The notes under the pieces: model-generated
What the model was told of the DNA's origin: nothing
Seen by the model: only the letters and a program-made list of their open reading frames with translations
The model's database searches: none
NCBI GenBank assembly: GCA_027475525.1
Contig: JAMWFC010000124.1
Coordinates: 186,001 to 250,000, forward strand
Reading direction: 5' to 3'
Source of the DNA: Macrolepiota albuminosa
Lineage: Eukaryota; Basidiomycota; Agaricomycetes; Agaricales; Agaricaceae
Length of the DNA stretch: 64,000 nucleotides
Translations under genes and position numbers: made by a program
In this document: one piece after another, positions 63,727 to 64,000 of the stretch
Layout of the letters: every line of letters starts with the position of its first letter
Position numbering within the stretch: position 1 is the first letter of the stretch

Positions 63727-64000
63727 TCCATAAGTCTTGTGCTGAACAGTGCCAGATATCGTGCGTGTGCTGACCGAGGCATACCGCGCAGGCTGCGTTG
63801 GTCATGTTGGCAGTGCCTGAGGATGAACCTGCACGTTGGGGAAAAAACAACTCTCTAGATCTCTCCTTTTTATGCTTTGTGTTGCGCTCAGATTGGGATG
63901 CTTTATTGTGTGCAGGAGATGGTGACCTTTTGCACTTTCCCCAATTAGCACTGTTCCAATTAGACGCATCATTTTTCAGCATGGTCAGCTCTGGAGACAT
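63536..64000 (-). CDS. DIRS gag-like zinc-finger ORF, C-terminal part
   Basis: The last 154 codons of an ORF that continues beyond the window. It holds cysteine/histidine clusters: CAVCLGQHTHDIWHC, then CTDWQKPRGC followed by histidines, and a knuckle CSGCGKKDHGAQRC of the form CX2CX4HX4C. Such clusters are typical of the nucleic-acid-binding first ORF of fungal DIRS elements. Upstream residues are K, S and R-rich. It overlaps the RT ORF in another frame. Confidence 0.7.
   Translation of the reverse strand: MSPELTMLKNDASNWNSANWGKCKRSPSPAHNKASQSERNTKHKKERSRELFFPQRAGSSSGTANMTNAACAVCLGQHTHDIWHCSAQDLWNGQKSYVSQNRGGRLINPKGQELCTDWQKPRGCQIPSHEHKHECSGCGKKDHGAQRCHLVQQL

Larger units (their letters stand above)
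59705..64000 (-). mobile_element. DIRS-type tyrosine-recombinase retrotransposon, partial
   Basis: On the minus strand the order is a zinc-finger gag-like ORF (63536-64000, open at the window edge), reverse transcriptase and RNase H (61822-63726), and a tyrosine recombinase (59943-61400). RT together with a tyrosine recombinase and without a DDE integrase or protease defines DIRS-like elements. Three nonsense codons and an inserted solo LTR make this copy inactive. The terminal repeats are not visible in the window. Confidence 0.87.

Noticed and set aside
1..64000. rRNA and tRNA genes
   Set aside because: I found no convincing tRNA cloverleaf and no conserved rRNA core on either strand by eye; a covariance-model scan would be needed to exclude them fully.

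Overview
The window is fungal DNA, most likely from an Agaricomycete-type basidiomycete. The one ordinary host gene has 48 to 60 nt introns with GTNNGT donors and encodes a small secreted protein of the hydrophobic-surface-binding (HsbA-like) type. Nearly everything else is retrotransposon: Ty1/copia, several Ty3/gypsy lineages (one a chromovirus group), a DIRS-type tyrosine-recombinase element, solo LTRs and two MITE-like elements. I cannot name the species. All identifications come from reading motifs; no database was searched.

Layout. 1-516 and 8966-about 13400: a decayed copia element (copia-A, + strand), split inside gag by gypsy-B. 517-8965: gypsy-B (- strand), with 910-bp LTRs that look identical, a 4-bp target duplication and intact gag, protease and pol frames; it is remarkably poor in CpG. 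13764-16365: two tandem HsbA-like genes, the upstream one decayed. 16787-17158: a 372-bp MITE. About 17270-58174: one old, CpG-depleted gypsy chromovirus (C0) blown apart by later insertions. These are a solo LTR (F, 18541-20668) with its own insert; the complete gypsy-D (22152-48893, duplication CAAGG); a solo LTR (H, 49768-50286, duplication GTACC); and a solo LTR of gypsy-E (56368-58134, duplication GTGAC) that itself holds an inverted copy of F. Gypsy-D in turn holds a young C-family copy, C1 (27526-38737, duplication CGTCA), in its reverse transcriptase, and a proline-rich gypsy-E (from 39297) whose 3' part is lost in a 100-N gap. 58175-59942: AT-rich DNA with a small MITE and a 28-bp tandem repeat. 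59943-64000: a DIRS-type element (- strand), partial at the window edge, interrupted by a second solo LTR H.

Biology. Elements C and D share an unusual plan: gag with zinc knuckle and protease, then an in-frame TGA immediately followed by CTAG, then reverse transcriptase, RNase H, integrase and chromodomain, and finally a third ORF of about 950 codons between pol and the 3' LTR. That third ORF occurs in all three copies (35422-38277, 45496-48359, 53072-55960), has a conserved C-terminal region beginning at an RIPDGLGV motif, and shows neither a signal peptide nor a membrane segment. It is the best candidate here for an undescribed function.

Quality warning. At thirteen places a segment is directly duplicated at a period of 77 bp, mostly at repeat boundaries or in repeat-rich sequence. 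The constant period points to unmerged k-mer overlaps between contigs. Because 77 is not a multiple of 3, these seams create false frameshifts and stops in otherwise good ORFs, and contig order around 38-44 kb should be treated with care.
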